Shown here: piece by piece, positions 12,397-20,625 of the stretch
How the letters are laid out: each line of letters opens with the position of its first letter
Numbering within the stretch: position 1 is the stretch's first letter
Assembly (NCBI GenBank): GCA_019750915.1
Contig: JAIENY010000034.1
Coordinates: 1 to 37,724 of the forward strand
Source: Xanthobacteraceae bacterium
GTDB lineage: Bacteria > Pseudomonadota > Alphaproteobacteria > Rhizobiales > Xanthobacteraceae
DNA: 37,724 nucleotides
Direction of reading: 5' to 3'
Position numbers and translations under genes: made by a program
The notes under the pieces: model-generated
Seen by the model: the letters and a program-made list of their open reading frames with translations, nothing else
Told to the model about the DNA's origin: nothing
Databases searched by the model: none

Positions 12397-12912
12397 ATGA
12401 AGCTCAATGAGATCGCCGATAACGCCGGCTCGCGCAAGAAGCGCATGCGCGTCGGCCGTGGCATTGGCTCCGGTAAGGGCAAGCAGGCGGGTCGCGGCGG
12501 CAAGGGCCAGACCGCGCGTTCTGGCGTCCGCATCAAGGGTTTCGAAGGCGGCCAGATGCCATTGCACCGCCGTTTGCCGAAGCGCGGTTTCAACAACATC
12601 TTCCGCATCGAATTGTCGGAAGTGAATCTGGACCGTTTGCAGGAAGCCATCGACGCCAAGAAGATCGACATCAAGGGCACCATCAACGCCGAGTCGCTGG
12701 TGAAGTCCGGCGTGCTGCGCCGTGCAAAGGGCGGTGTTCGCCTGCTCGGTCGTGGCAAGATCAACTCGAAACTTACGGTTGAAGTGCACGGTGCCACCAA
12801 GTCGGCCATCGAGGCTGTCGAGAAGGCTGGCGGTTCGGTGAAGATACTTGCTCCGGCAAAGGACGAGGCCGCGCAGAAGGCCCTGGCCAAAAAGGGCAAG
12901 AAGGCCTCCTAA
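12397..12912 (+). CDS. rplO: 50S ribosomal protein L15
   Basis: Late-assembly 23S rRNA-binding protein. The 171 residues have the Gly/Arg-rich N-terminus ([21 protein letters not shown]), the conserved [18 protein letters not shown] segment, and a Lys/Ala-rich C-terminal tail that makes it about 25 residues longer than E. coli L15. GGAAGAG precedes the start. It is the last ribosomal gene before secY, separated from it by repeat copy B. Confidence 0.98.
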   Translation: MKLNEIADNAGSRKKRMRVGRGIGSGKGKQAGRGGKGQTARSGVRIKGFEGGQMPLHRRLPKRGFNNIFRIELSEVNLDRLQEAIDAKKIDIKGTINAESLVKSGVLRRAKGGVRLLGRGKINSKLTVEVHGATKSAIEAVEKAGGSVKILAPAKDEAAQKALAKKGKKAS

Positions 12913-12914
12913 TC

Positions 12915-13000
12915 CATCATGCCCGGCCTTGTGCCGGGCATTCACGTCGCTACCTCTTGAAAATATCCTCAAGACGGGTGGCTGGCGGAAGCCGGCCATC
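12915..13000 (+). repeat. Two-hairpin dispersed palindromic repeat, copy B (rplO-secY spacer)
   Basis: The first hairpin is ATGCCCGGC (12919-12927), loop CTTGT, GCCGGGCAT (12933-12941), a perfect 9-bp stem identical to copy A. The second is TGGCTGGC (12979-12986), GGAA loop, GCCGGCCA (12991-12998), again with one G-U pair at the same place as in copy A. They are joined by a T-rich segment and AAGACG. It fills most of the 109-base spacer and ends 22 bases before secY. Confidence 0.7.
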
Positions 13001-13021
13001 AAGTGAAAGGACCGGCGCTCG

Positions 13022-14353
13022 ATGGTCTCCGCAGCGGAACAACTCGCAGCCAATCTCAATTTTTCATCGTTCGCCAAGGCCGACGAGCTCAAGAAGCGCA
13101 TCTGGTTTACTCTGGGTGCGCTGCTTGTTTATCGGCTGGGGACGTACATCCCGCTTCCGGGCATCGATCCGACCGTGTGGGATCAGTTCTTCAAGTCGCA
13201 GGCCGGCGGTATCCTCGGCATGTTCAACATGTTCTCGGGCGGCGGCATTCATCGCCTGGCGATTTTCGCCCTGAACATCATGCCTTACATCTCGGCATCG
13301 ATCATCATTCAGCTCCTCGCCACTGTGTCACCGCAGCTCGAGGCCTTGAAAAAGGAAGGCGAGGCGGGTCGCAAGATGCTGAACCAGTACACCCGTTATC
13401 TCACCGTGATTCTCGCGGCTTTCCAGGCCTATGGCATTTCGGTCGGTCTTGAAGGCGCGGGCAACACGGTGATCGATCCGGGCATGTTCTTCCGGATATC
13501 GACGACGATCACGCTGACCGGCGGCACCATGTTCCTGATGTGGGTGGGCGAGCAGATCACCTCGCGCGGCATCGGCAATGGCACCTCGCTGATCATCCTG
13601 GCCGGCATTGTTGCGGAATTGCCTGCGGCGATCGCCAACACCCTCGAGCTTGGCCGTCAGGGTGCGCTGTCAACCGGCATTATTCTGGCGATCATCATCA
13701 TGGCGGTTGCCGTGATCGCGCTGATCGTGTTCGTGGAGCGCGCGCAGCGCCGCCTGCTGATCCAGTATCCGAAGCGGCAGGTCGGCAACAAGATGTTCGA
13801 GGGACAGTCCTCGCATCTGCCGCTCAAGCTCAACACCTCGGGCGTGATTCCGCCGATCTTCGCATCGTCACTGCTGCTGCTGCCGACGACTTTCGCCAGC
13901 TTCACCGCAGGCAAGGGTCCCGAGTGGTTTCAGACGCTCACCACCCAGCTCGGCCACGGCCGTCCGCTGTTCCTGATCCTGTATCTGGTCCTGATCGTGT
14001 TCTTCGCGTTCTTCTACACCGCGATCGTGTTCAATCCGACCGAGACGGCGGATAACCTGAAGAAACACGGCGGCTTTATCCCGGGCATCCGGCCCGGCGA
14101 GCGCACGGCCGAGTATATAGACTATGTGCTATCCCGAATTACCGTTGTCGGTGCGATTTATCTTGCAGTCGTGTGTCTGATCCCTGAAATTCTGATTTCC
14201 TACGCATCGGTGCCTTTCTATCTCGGCGGTACGTCGCTTCTGATCGTCGTAAGCGTCACGATGGACACTGTTGCCCAGGTGCAGGGCTACATGCTGGCGC
14301 ACCAGTATGAAGGCTTGATCCGCAAATCGAAGCTGAGGGGCCGCCGTAAATGA
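13022..14353 (+). CDS. secY: Preprotein translocase subunit SecY
   Basis: Central channel of the Sec translocon in the inner membrane. The 443 residues show the conserved cytoplasmic N-terminus ([29 protein letters not shown]), about ten hydrophobic segments, and the loops [22 protein letters not shown] and [22 protein letters not shown] lies upstream of the ATG at 13022. Its TGA overlaps the adk ATG (ATGA). Expression is tied to the ribosomal operon as in most bacteria. Confidence 0.98.
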   Translation: MVSAAEQLAANLNFSSFAKADELKKRIWFTLGALLVYRLGTYIPLPGIDPTVWDQFFKSQAGGILGMFNMFSGGGIHRLAIFALNIMPYISASIIIQLLATVSPQLEALKKEGEAGRKMLNQYTRYLTVILAAFQAYGISVGLEGAGNTVIDPGMFFRISTTITLTGGTMFLMWVGEQITSRGIGNGTSLIILAGIVAELPAAIANTLELGRQGALSTGIILAIIIMAVAVIALIVFVERAQRRLLIQYPKRQVGNKMFEGQSSHLPLKLNTSGVIPPIFASSLLLLPTTFASFTAGKGPEWFQTLTTQLGHGRPLFLILYLVLIVFFAFFYTAIVFNPTETADNLKKHGGFIPGIRPGERTAEYIDYVLSRITVVGAIYLAVVCLIPEILISYASVPFYLGGTSLLIVVSVTMDTVAQVQGYMLAHQYEGLIRKSKLRGRRK

Positions 14354-15342
14354 GATTGATCCTTCTCGGGCCGCCGGGGGCGGGCAAGGGAACTCAGGCG
14401 CAACGTCTCGTTCAAAAGCACGGCATCGTTCAGCTCTCAACGGGAGATATGTTGAGAGCTGCGGTGGCAGCGGAAACCGAAACAGGATTGATCGCAAAGG
14501 ACATCATGGCCGCCGGCGGCCTGGTGCCCGATTCCGTGGTGGTAAAAATCATCGCCGATCGGATCGAGCAGCCCGATGCGAAGAATGGCTTCATTCTCGA
14601 CGGATTCCCGCGCACGGTGCCGCAGGCCGAAGCACTCGACGAGTTGCTCAAGCATAAGCGTATGAAGCTCGATGCCGTTGTGGAGTTGCGGGTCAACGAG
14701 GGCGCGCTTCTGGCGCGCGTCGAGAAGCGCGTTGCCGAGATGCTGGAGCGGGGCGAGGGCGTTCGCAACGACGACAAGCCCGAGGTGTTGTCAAAGCGGC
14801 TGGAAACCTACCGTGCGCAGACCGAGCCGCTTGTGCATTACTATTCCGAGCAGCGGAAGCTGATCACCATCGACGGCATGATGACGATTGATGAGGTGAG
14901 CGCCGAGATCGAGCGGGTGCTCGCGGCGATCGCCACGGCCGGGAAACCGGAACAGGCGGCCAAAACAGCCAAGGCCAAGAGTACCGCGAAGCGGAGCCGG
15001 AAGCCGACCGCGGCTAAAAAGGCGACAGCCAAGCCCGAATCGGTTTCAAAGGCCAGTTCCAAAGCAGCCTCGAAGGCTGGACAGAAGGCCAAAAAGGTTT
15101 CCAGGAAAGCTGCAACCAGCGGTAAGAAAGCCACCGGTAAAAAGGTAGCGAAAAAATCAACCAGGAAGGCTGCGAAAGCGGTTAAAAAGGGAACCACGAC
15201 AAAAGCCGGCAAGGTGGCTAAAACCACCGCAAAGACTGCCCGACGGAACCTGACCGGTAAATCGGTAAGGGCAGTCAAATCGGCGAAAAAGGTAACGAAA
15301 CGGTCCTCCAAGGCCGCCAAGCGGTTGACGAAACGCCGTTGA
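14350..15342 (+). CDS. adk: Adenylate kinase with a histone-H1-like Lys/Ala-rich C-terminal tail
   Basis: Converts ATP + AMP to 2 ADP. Residues 1-196 form a short-lid adenylate kinase: P-loop GPPGAGKGT (7-15), STGDMLR with Arg36, DGFPRT with Arg88, Arg123, and VRNDD with Arg139 and Asp141/142. The family normally ends here. The frame then continues for about 134 residues of AAKK/TAKK/SRKA-type repeats (about 197-330) ending KRLTKRR, like the Lys-rich tails of bacterial histone-H1-like proteins. The tail has no stop, frameshift or restart, so a genuine fusion or extension is favoured. It may bind RNA, DNA or ribosomes; that is inference. The ATG overlaps the secY stop. Confidence 0.96.
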   Translation: MRLILLGPPGAGKGTQAQRLVQKHGIVQLSTGDMLRAAVAAETETGLIAKDIMAAGGLVPDSVVVKIIADRIEQPDAKNGFILDGFPRTVPQAEALDELLKHKRMKLDAVVELRVNEGALLARVEKRVAEMLERGEGVRNDDKPEVLSKRLETYRAQTEPLVHYYSEQRKLITIDGMMTIDEVSAEIERVLAAIATAGKPEQAAKTAKAKSTAKRSRKPTAAKKATAKPESVSKASSKAASKAGQKAKKVSRKAATSGKKATGKKVAKKSTRKAAKAVKKGTTTKAGKVAKTTAKTARRNLTGKSVRAVKSAKKVTKRSSKAAKRLTKRR

Positions 15343-15353
15343 ATCCTTTAATA
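15325..15353 (+). promoter_or_regulatory. Candidate sigma-70 promoter for rpsM-rpsK-rpoA-rplQ
   Basis: TTGACG (15325-15330) is followed after 16 bases by TTTAAT (15347-15352), or after 17 by TTAATA, straddling the adk stop. It lies about 150 bases before rpsM, at the junction where the alpha operon is a separate unit in many bacteria. Pattern match only, with no transcript data. Confidence 0.35.
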
Positions 15354-15503
15354 AGCCCGCATCAAGTCGGATAAGTTCAGACGATGCCGGGCCCCAAAAC
15401 TGGGGAGGGCGTCGTGTTCGCGTTTGTGAGACTCACATCTGTGAACTCGCGCCCGACTTAAAAGAACAATGCCAGCCTGAGGTTGGCGACAGGAGCGAAG
15501 ACC
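15343..15503 (+). other. 161-base leader between adk and rpsM
   Basis: It holds the downstream half of the candidate promoter, then a GC-rich stretch with several short dyads (GGGCCCC near 15391 and CCAGCCTGAGGTTGG near 15473-15487), ending in the AGGAG Shine-Dalgarno of rpsM. In E. coli the rpsM leader folds into a pseudoknot bound by S4. A similar role here is possible, but rpsD is not in this cluster and I did not find a clear pseudoknot by eye. Confidence 0.3.
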
Positions 15504-15872
15504 GTGGCCCGTATTGCAGGCGTCAACATCCCGACCAACAAGCGCGTTCTGATTGCGCTTCAGTATATTCATGGTATCGGCCAGAAGAATGCAGCCGATA
15601 TCCTCGAGAAGGTGAAGATTCCTGTCGACCGCCGCGTGTCGCAGCTCTCCGACCAGGAAGTTTTGCAGATTCGCGAAGTCATCGATCGCGACTTCCTCGT
15701 GGAAGGCGATCTTCGTCGCGAAGTCGGCATGAACATCAAGCGTCTGATGGACCTCGGCTGCTACCGCGGTCTGCGTCATCGCCGTGGTCTGCCGGTTCGT
15801 GGTCAGCGCACGCACACCAACGCCCGCACCCGCAAAGGTCCGGCGAAGGCGATTGCCGGCAAGAAGAAGTAA
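15504..15872 (+). CDS. rpsM: 30S ribosomal protein S13
   Basis: Head protein contacting P-site tRNA and bridging to L5. The GTG at 15504 gives the normal 122 residues ([15 protein letters not shown]) with AGGAG 8 bases upstream. The open frame reaches a TTG at 15483 but that would include the Shine-Dalgarno. The helix-two-turn-helix region and the basic [24 protein letters not shown] tail are present, typical of the family. Confidence 0.97.
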   Translation: MARIAGVNIPTNKRVLIALQYIHGIGQKNAADILEKVKIPVDRRVSQLSDQEVLQIREVIDRDFLVEGDLRREVGMNIKRLMDLGCYRGLRHRRGLPVRGQRTHTNARTRKGPAKAIAGKKK

Positions 15873-15970
15873 GCAAACGAATTTGCGGCGCGAGGGCTTC
15901 AGGCCGTCTCGCGCCGTCTGGTGTAGTCGCTGGCATTACGGCGGCGTTGAGATCTTGAAAAGGAACCAAA

Positions 15971-16360
15971 ATGGCTAAAGAAGCTACGCGCGTGCGTCGT
16001 CGTGAGCGCAAGAACATCGCCTCCGGCATTGCTCACGTGAATTCCTCGTTTAACAACACCACCATCACCATCACCGATGCGCAGGGCAATACGATCGCCT
16101 GGTCGTCGGCCGGCACGATGGGCTTCAAGGGTTCGCGCAAGTCGACCCCGTATGCGGCGCAGGTTGCTGCTGAAGACGTCTCGAAGAAGGCGCAGGAGCA
16201 CGGCATGCGGACGCTCGAAGTCGAGGTCGCAGGTCCGGGTTCGGGCCGTGAATCGGCGCTGCGTGCTCTGCAGGCCGCGGGCTTCACCGTCACCTCGATT
16301 CGCGACGTGACCACGATCCCGCACAACGGCTGCCGCCCGCGCAAGCGTCGCCGTGTTTGA
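15971..16360 (+). CDS. rpsK: 30S ribosomal protein S11
   Basis: Platform protein close to the E-site mRNA. It has 129 residues, the usual length, with [19 protein letters not shown], the [21 protein letters not shown] core, and the conserved [12 protein letters not shown] terminus. AAAAGGAACC precedes the ATG. A 98-base spacer separates it from rpsM and a hairpin-bearing spacer of 114 bases separates it from rpoA. Confidence 0.98.
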   Translation: MAKEATRVRRRERKNIASGIAHVNSSFNNTTITITDAQGNTIAWSSAGTMGFKGSRKSTPYAAQVAAEDVSKKAQEHGMRTLEVEVAGPGSGRESALRALQAAGFTVTSIRDVTTIPHNGCRPRKRRRV

Positions 16361-16370
16361 TTTTTGAGTG

Positions 16371-16392
16371 TCGCGGACAGAAGTGTCCGCGA
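16371..16392 (+). terminator. Hairpin with a partial U-run between rpsK and rpoA (possible attenuator)
   Basis: TCGCGGACA (16371-16379), loop GAAG, TGTCCGCGA (16384-16392) is a perfect 9-bp stem followed by TTGTTTTC. This is close to an intrinsic terminator, yet sits inside an operon 82 bases before the rpoA start. It may lower read-through into rpoA or protect the rpsK 3' end; both are inference. Confidence 0.45.
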
Positions 16393-16474
16393 TTGTTTTC
16401 GCATTGTGTCGCGCGGACTGATCCGCGCTCTCCAACACCAGGGTTTTGAGCTCTGGGATGTCAGGGGTGAAGAC

Positions 16475-17494
16475 GTGACGATCCAGAAAAATTGGCAAGA
16501 ACTTATCCGTCCGAACAAGCTCCAGGTAACGCCGGGCTCGGACCCGACCCGTTTCGCAACCGTGGTGGCTGAGCCGCTCGAGCGCGGTTTCGGCCAGACG
16601 CTCGGCAACTCGCTGCGCCGCGTGCTGCTGTCGTCGCTGCAGGGCGCTGCCGTGCAGTCGGTTCACATCGACGGCGTGTTGCACGAGTTCTCCTCGATCG
16701 CAGGCGTGCGCGAGGACGTCACCGACATGGTGCTGAACATCAAGGACATCTCGGTCAAGATGCAGGGCGAAGGCCCCAAGCGCATGGTGATCAAGAAGCA
16801 GGGTCCGGGTGTTGTCACCGCCGGCGACATCCAGACCGTTGGCGACGTTGTGGTGCTGAACCCTGATCTTCAGCTTTGCACCCTCGACGATGGTGCAGAG
16901 ATCCGTATGGAATTCACCATCAACACCGGCAAGGGGTACATTGCCGCTGACCGCAACCGCCCGGAAGATGCGCCGATCGGCCTGATCCCGGTCGACAGCC
17001 TGTACTCGCCGGTTCGCAAGGTCTCCTACAAGGTCGAGAACACCCGCGAGGGCCAGATCCTCGACTACGACAAGCTGACCATGTCGATCGAGACCAACGG
17101 CGCCATTTCGCCGGAGGACGCGCTGGCTTACTCGGCGCGCATCCTGCAGGACCAGCTCAACGTGTTCGTCAACTTCGAAGAGCCGCGCAAGGAAGTCGCG
17201 CAGGAGATCATTCCGGATCTCGCCTTCAACCCGGCCTTCCTCAAGAAGGTGGACGAGCTCGAACTGTCGGTGCGTTCGGCAAACTGCCTGAAGAACGACA
17301 ACATCGTCTACATCGGCGATCTGGTGCAGAAGTCGGAAGCCGAAATGCTCCGCACCCCGAACTTCGGCCGCAAGTCGCTCAACGAAATCAAGGAAGTGCT
17401 CGCCCAGATGGGTCTGCACCTTGGCATGGAAGTGCCTGGCTGGCCGCCGGAGAACATCGACGAGCTGGCCAAGCGCTTCGAGGATCATTACTGA
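16475..17494 (+). CDS. rpoA: RNA polymerase alpha subunit
   Basis: Alpha dimer that nucleates RNA polymerase and binds UP elements and activators. The start chosen is GTG 16475 ([13 protein letters not shown], 339 residues), preceded by AGGGG; this is the length I recall for close relatives. The open frame extends upstream to TTG 16364 but crosses the 16371-16392 hairpin and is not conserved. The N-terminal dimerisation domain has [23 protein letters not shown]. The C-terminal domain carries [11 protein letters not shown] and [12 protein letters not shown]. Confidence 0.98.
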   Translation: MTIQKNWQELIRPNKLQVTPGSDPTRFATVVAEPLERGFGQTLGNSLRRVLLSSLQGAAVQSVHIDGVLHEFSSIAGVREDVTDMVLNIKDISVKMQGEGPKRMVIKKQGPGVVTAGDIQTVGDVVVLNPDLQLCTLDDGAEIRMEFTINTGKGYIAADRNRPEDAPIGLIPVDSLYSPVRKVSYKVENTREGQILDYDKLTMSIETNGAISPEDALAYSARILQDQLNVFVNFEEPRKEVAQEIIPDLAFNPAFLKKVDELELSVRSANCLKNDNIVYIGDLVQKSEAEMLRTPNFGRKSLNEIKEVLAQMGLHLGMEVPGWPPENIDELAKRFEDHY

Positions 17495-17501
17495 GAATCT
17501 C

Positions 17502-17532
17502 GTGACGGCGGGGCAACCAGTCCAGCCGTCAC
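17502..17532 (+). other. Hairpin in the rpoA-rplQ spacer
   Basis: GTGACGGC (17502-17509) pairs perfectly with GCCGTCAC (17525-17532) across a 15-base loop. It begins 8 bases after the rpoA stop. A second dyad, CGACAC-G-GTGTCG, and the palindrome GTGTCGCGACAC follow at about 17573-17592. No U-run is present, so this is more likely an RNA structure in the rplQ leader than a terminator. Confidence 0.4.
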
Positions 17533-17610
17533 ACCCCGGGCGAACGCAGGCAGCCCACCTGAGCAACATGTCCGACACGGTGTCGCGACACGGAAAGATT
17601 GAGAACGAAA

Positions 17611-18030
17611 ATGCGTCACGGAAAAGTTCACCGCAAACTCAACCGCACCGCGGAGCACCGCAAGGCAATGTTCGCCAACATGTCTGCTGCGTTGATCAAG
17701 CACGAGCAGATCGTCACCACACTGCCGAAAGCGAAGGAGCTTCGTCCGATCGTCGAGAAGCTCGTCACGCTCGGCAAGAAGGGCGGTCTGGACAAGCGCC
17801 GTCAGGCGATCAGCGAGATGCGCGACGCCGATCAGGTCAAGAAGCTGTTCGACGTTCTGGCACCGCGCTACAAGGACCGTCAGGGCGGCTACACCCGCAT
17901 CATCAAGGCCGGTTTCCGTTACGGCGACAACGCGCCGATGGCAGTCATCGAATTCGTTGATCGTGACGAGGATGCCAAGGGACAGGATTCGGGCCCGGTA
18001 CAGGCCAAGGCTGACAACGACGAAGCGTAA
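17611..18030 (+). CDS. rplQ: 50S ribosomal protein L17
   Basis: Protein near the exit tunnel. The 139 residues start [24 protein letters not shown], with the conserved [17 protein letters not shown] region and [20 protein letters not shown]. After the family core an acidic tail of about 20 residues ([10 protein letters not shown]...DNDEA) is added, a common alphaproteobacterial feature. It is the last gene of the alpha operon and is followed 23 bases later by a strong terminator. Confidence 0.98.
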   Translation: MRHGKVHRKLNRTAEHRKAMFANMSAALIKHEQIVTTLPKAKELRPIVEKLVTLGKKGGLDKRRQAISEMRDADQVKKLFDVLAPRYKDRQGGYTRIIKAGFRYGDNAPMAVIEFVDRDEDAKGQDSGPVQAKADNDEA

Positions 18031-18053
18031 GCTTTCGATCGTTCTTGAGTTTC

Positions 18054-18082
18054 AAAGCGGCGCTCTCGGGTGCCGCTTTTTT
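18054..18082 (+). terminator. Intrinsic terminator of the ribosomal/alpha operon
   Basis: AAAGCGGC (18054-18061), a 10-base loop, GCCGCTTT (18072-18079), then a run of T to 18082. A textbook rho-independent terminator 23 bases after rplQ, ending the long ribosomal transcription unit. Confidence 0.85.
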
Positions 18083-18173
18083 GTTGTGCGTTTGTCATTC
18101 CGAAATTCAACTGAAGTTGAGTGGCGCGAGCGCCCGCAATGTCCATATGAACGGCACAACAGGAGCCTTCCCG

Positions 18174-18968
18174 ATGAAAATCGACCTTTCTGGAACCACC
18201 GCGCTCGTCACCGGTTCGACCGTCGGTATTGGTCACGCCGTTGCCAAGAAACTCGCGCTGGCGGGAGCCGACATCATCGTCAACGGCCGGTCGCAATCGA
18301 AAGTGGATGCGGCGATCGATCTGATCGGCAAAGAGGCGCCTGCAGCGAAAGTGCGCGGCGTTGCGGCGGATGTTTCGACCGAGGACGGATGCGCCAAGCT
18401 GGTGAAGTCGGTGCCGGACGTGGATATCCTGATCAATAATGCCGGGATATTCGAACCCAAGCCTTTCTTCGACATCCCGGACGAGGACTGGATGCGGTTC
18501 TTCGAGGTCAATGTGATGTCGGGCGTGCGCCTGTCGCGGGCCTATATGCCGGGGATGCTCAAGCGCAACTGGGGACGTATTGTTTTCATCTCGTCCGAGT
18601 CCGCGCTGATGATTCCGAAGGAGATGATCCACTACGGCATGACCAAGACCGCACAGCTTTCGATCTCGCGCGGGCTCGCCGAGATGACCAAGGGCACGGC
18701 GGTCACGGTCAATTCGGTGATGCCCGGGCCGACCATGTCTGAAGGCGTCGAGACGTTTGTCGCTGATCTTGCCAAGCAGAACGGCCAGTCGGTCGAGACT
18801 GCGGCGGCGAATTTCATCAAGGAGCACCGGCCGTCGTCTTTGATCCAGCGCTTCGCGAGCGTGGACGAAGTCGCCAACATGGTGGTGTACGTCTCGTCGC
18901 GCGAAGCCGCTGTCACCAACGGCGCGGCGTTGCGCGCCGAGGGCGGCCTGGTTCAAACCATCGCCTAG
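18174..18968 (+). CDS. Short-chain dehydrogenase/reductase
   Basis: NAD(P)-dependent oxidoreductase of the classical SDR family; the substrate is unknown. The 264 residues show the cofactor motif TGSTVGIG (13-20), NNAG (88-91) and the catalytic Ser140/Ser141, Tyr154 and Lys158 (HYGMTK). The ATG at 18174 (MKIDLSGTTALVTG) has AGGAG 8 bases upstream and gives the usual length. The open frame reaches back to 18045 but overlaps the rplQ terminator. It is followed by repeat copy C and a convergent dehydrogenase. Confidence 0.92.
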   Translation: MKIDLSGTTALVTGSTVGIGHAVAKKLALAGADIIVNGRSQSKVDAAIDLIGKEAPAAKVRGVAADVSTEDGCAKLVKSVPDVDILINNAGIFEPKPFFDIPDEDWMRFFEVNVMSGVRLSRAYMPGMLKRNWGRIVFISSESALMIPKEMIHYGMTKTAQLSISRGLAEMTKGTAVTVNSVMPGPTMSEGVETFVADLAKQNGQSVETAAANFIKEHRPSSLIQRFASVDEVANMVVYVSSREAAVTNGAALRAEGGLVQTIA

Positions 18969-18970
18969 TT

Positions 18971-19009
18971 AAGACTTGCTATCGTGGCCGGGTTGTCCCG
19001 GCCATGACG
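18971..19009. repeat. Half copy (copy C) of the palindromic repeat between convergent genes
   Basis: AAGACT, then TGGCCGGG (18985-18992), loop TTGT, CCCGGCCA (18997-19004), TGACG: a perfect 8-bp stem corresponding to the second hairpin of copies A and B, including the preceding AAGAC and following TGACG (the latter shared with copy A). It occupies the 45-base gap between the SDR stop and the dehydrogenase stop and could serve as a two-way termination structure. Confidence 0.6.
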
Positions 19010-19013
19010 CTGC

Positions 19014-20024
19014 TCACCAGCCCTCGAGGACGATCTTGCCGGTCGATCGGCCGCTTTCGATTGCGGCATGAGCCCGTTTCAGGTTTGCCGCATCGATCTT
19101 GCCGAACACGCGGTCAAGCGTGGTCTTCAGGTCCTTCTTGTCGATCAAGGCCGAGACGCTTTCGAGGATATCGTGCTGCCTGATCATATCGGGGGTCTGG
19201 AAGGTCGAGCGGGTGAACATCAGTTCCCAGTGCAGCGACGCGGCCTTGCTCTTCAGCGGGAGGGCGTCGAGCGAGGCGGGATCATCGATCAGTCCGATCG
19301 CGCCTTGCGGGGCCAGAATATCGACGAGTGCCGGGAAATGTTTGTCGGTTGCAGTCAGGCTGGTGATCAAGGCAACCGGCGGTACCTTCAGTTTTTCGAT
19401 CTGCTCCTTCATCGGCTTGGAGTGATCGACGACATGATGCGCGCCGAGATCCAGGCACCACTCGATCGATTCCGGCCGTGAGGCCGTGGCAAGCACCGTA
19501 AGGCCGGTCAGCTTGCGCGCCAGCTGGATGAGGACGGAGCCGACCCCGCCGGCGCCGCCGATGATCAGCAGCGAACGCTCTTCACCGCGTCCCTGTTCGA
19601 CACCAAGACGGTCGAACAGCAGTTCCCACGCGGTGAGCGAGGTGAGGGGAAGCGCTGCCGTTTCCGCGAATGAGAGTGTTTTCGGCTTGGCGCCGACGAT
19701 GCGCTCATCGACCAGGTGGAATTCGGCGTTGGTGCCCTGGCGGGTGATTGCCCCTGCGTAGAACACCTCGTCGCCGGGTTCGAACTGTGTCACGTCAGGG
19801 CCGACCGCATCGACGATGCCGGCTGCATCGTATCCGAGGATCTTGTATTCGCCGGCCGGATGTTCGGCGCGTTTGCGCACCTTGGTATCGACCGGATTGA
19901 CGGACACGGCTTTCACGGCGACGCGGATGTCGCGTCCCCTCGGCTCGGGTTTCTCTGTTTCGAAATCGATCAGCGAGTTGGGATTCTCGATCGGCAGTGA
20001 CTTTTGGTATCCGACGGCTTTCAT
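19014..20024 (-). CDS. Zinc-free quinone-oxidoreductase-type alcohol dehydrogenase (MDR family)
   Basis: Medium-chain dehydrogenase/reductase of the quinone oxidoreductase branch, probably NADPH-dependent reduction of quinones or other electrophiles. The 336 residues have the GroES-like domain (RDIRVAVKAVSVNPVDTKVR, about 31-50; GYDAAGIV) and a Rossmann motif GGAGGVG (156-162). The zinc-binding Cys cluster is absent. The start MKAVGYQKSL has AGGAG upstream. It is divergent from an HxlR regulator over a 117-base region, a common regulator-target arrangement. Substrate not determinable. Confidence 0.9.
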   Translation of the reverse strand: MKAVGYQKSLPIENPNSLIDFETEKPEPRGRDIRVAVKAVSVNPVDTKVRKRAEHPAGEYKILGYDAAGIVDAVGPDVTQFEPGDEVFYAGAITRQGTNAEFHLVDERIVGAKPKTLSFAETAALPLTSLTAWELLFDRLGVEQGRGEERSLLIIGGAGGVGSVLIQLARKLTGLTVLATASRPESIEWCLDLGAHHVVDHSKPMKEQIEKLKVPPVALITSLTATDKHFPALVDILAPQGAIGLIDDPASLDALPLKSKAASLHWELMFTRSTFQTPDMIRQHDILESVSALIDKKDLKTTLDRVFGKIDAANLKRAHAAIESGRSTGKIVLEGW

Positions 20025-20141
20025 CGCGTTCTCCTGAAACGGCGGGTGCCGCTGAAGTGCCTCCTTGGGATGATATTTGCAAGTACTGTCGTAGTTGTGG
20101 CATAGTCCCCGTTTAGATACTATTGACCGCGCGAGGTTGTC
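20025..20141. promoter_or_regulatory. Divergent promoter region with a candidate HxlR operator
   Basis: It contains ATAGT (20102-20106) and ACTAT (20119-20123) as an inverted repeat with 12 bases between them, plus the palindrome AGTACT at 20082-20087, all in an AT-richer patch between the dehydrogenase and hxlR-type starts. TACT/AGTA elements are known for HxlR-family sites such as those of YodB. Assignment here is by position and pattern only. Confidence 0.4.
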
Positions 20142-20552
20142 ATGGCGAAACGGAAAGACTTCGATTGTGGTCCCGGGTGCCCGGTCGAGGTGACGCTCGA
20201 TCTGATCGACGGCAAGTGGAAGGGTGTCATCCTGTTCCACCTGCAGGGGGGCTGCCGGCGGTTCGGTGAACTGCGCCGCCTGATGCCGGGCATCACCCAG
20301 CGGATGCTGACAAAGCAGCTTCGCGCGCTCGAGGAAGATGATCTGATCACCCGCAAGGTGTATCCCGAGGTGCCGCCTCGGGTGGAATATGCGCTGTCGG
20401 AAACCGGCGAGCGGTTTCGTCCTGTCATCGAAGTGTTGCGGGCGTGGGGCGTCGAGCACAAGGCCCGGCTGGAATCCTTGCAGCCGACAGCCGAACCGGC
20501 TCCGGGGACGGCCTCGCAAAAACCGAAAATGCAACGCAAACGAGCCGCCTGA
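20142..20552 (+). CDS. HxlR-family transcriptional regulator
   Basis: Winged helix-turn-helix regulator of 136 residues. The family signature is CPVEVTLDLIDGKWKGVILFHL (about 13-34), then RRFGELRRLMPGITQRMLTKQLRALEEDDLI. Two Cys (Cys9 and Cys13, CGPGC) sit before the first helix, where redox- or electrophile-sensing HxlR proteins carry their conserved Cys. The C-terminus is a Pro/Lys-rich tail (about 110-136). It probably controls the divergent dehydrogenase; this is inference from position. Confidence 0.9.
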   Translation: MAKRKDFDCGPGCPVEVTLDLIDGKWKGVILFHLQGGCRRFGELRRLMPGITQRMLTKQLRALEEDDLITRKVYPEVPPRVEYALSETGERFRPVIEVLRAWGVEHKARLESLQPTAEPAPGTASQKPKMQRKRAA

Positions 20553-20625
20553 CTTAAGCCGGACGCTCGCTTCTCTTGAAGGGGCGGGCGGACTATATCT
20601 CTGCGGTTCTCATCGGAAGCCCTTC

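Noticed and set aside
16364..16474. Extended rpoA start at TTG 16364
   Set aside because: It would translate through the hairpin at 16371-16392. The GTG at 16475 has AGGGG upstream and gives the family length.
15899..17578. 559-codon minus-strand open frame across rpsK and rpoA
   Set aside because: It is antisense to certain genes, with low-complexity Arg/Asp/His composition and no plausible start site.
20570..20625. Promoter TTGAAG/TATATC before the Deg protease
   Set aside because: The spacing between the two boxes is only about 12 bases, too short for a sigma-70 promoter.
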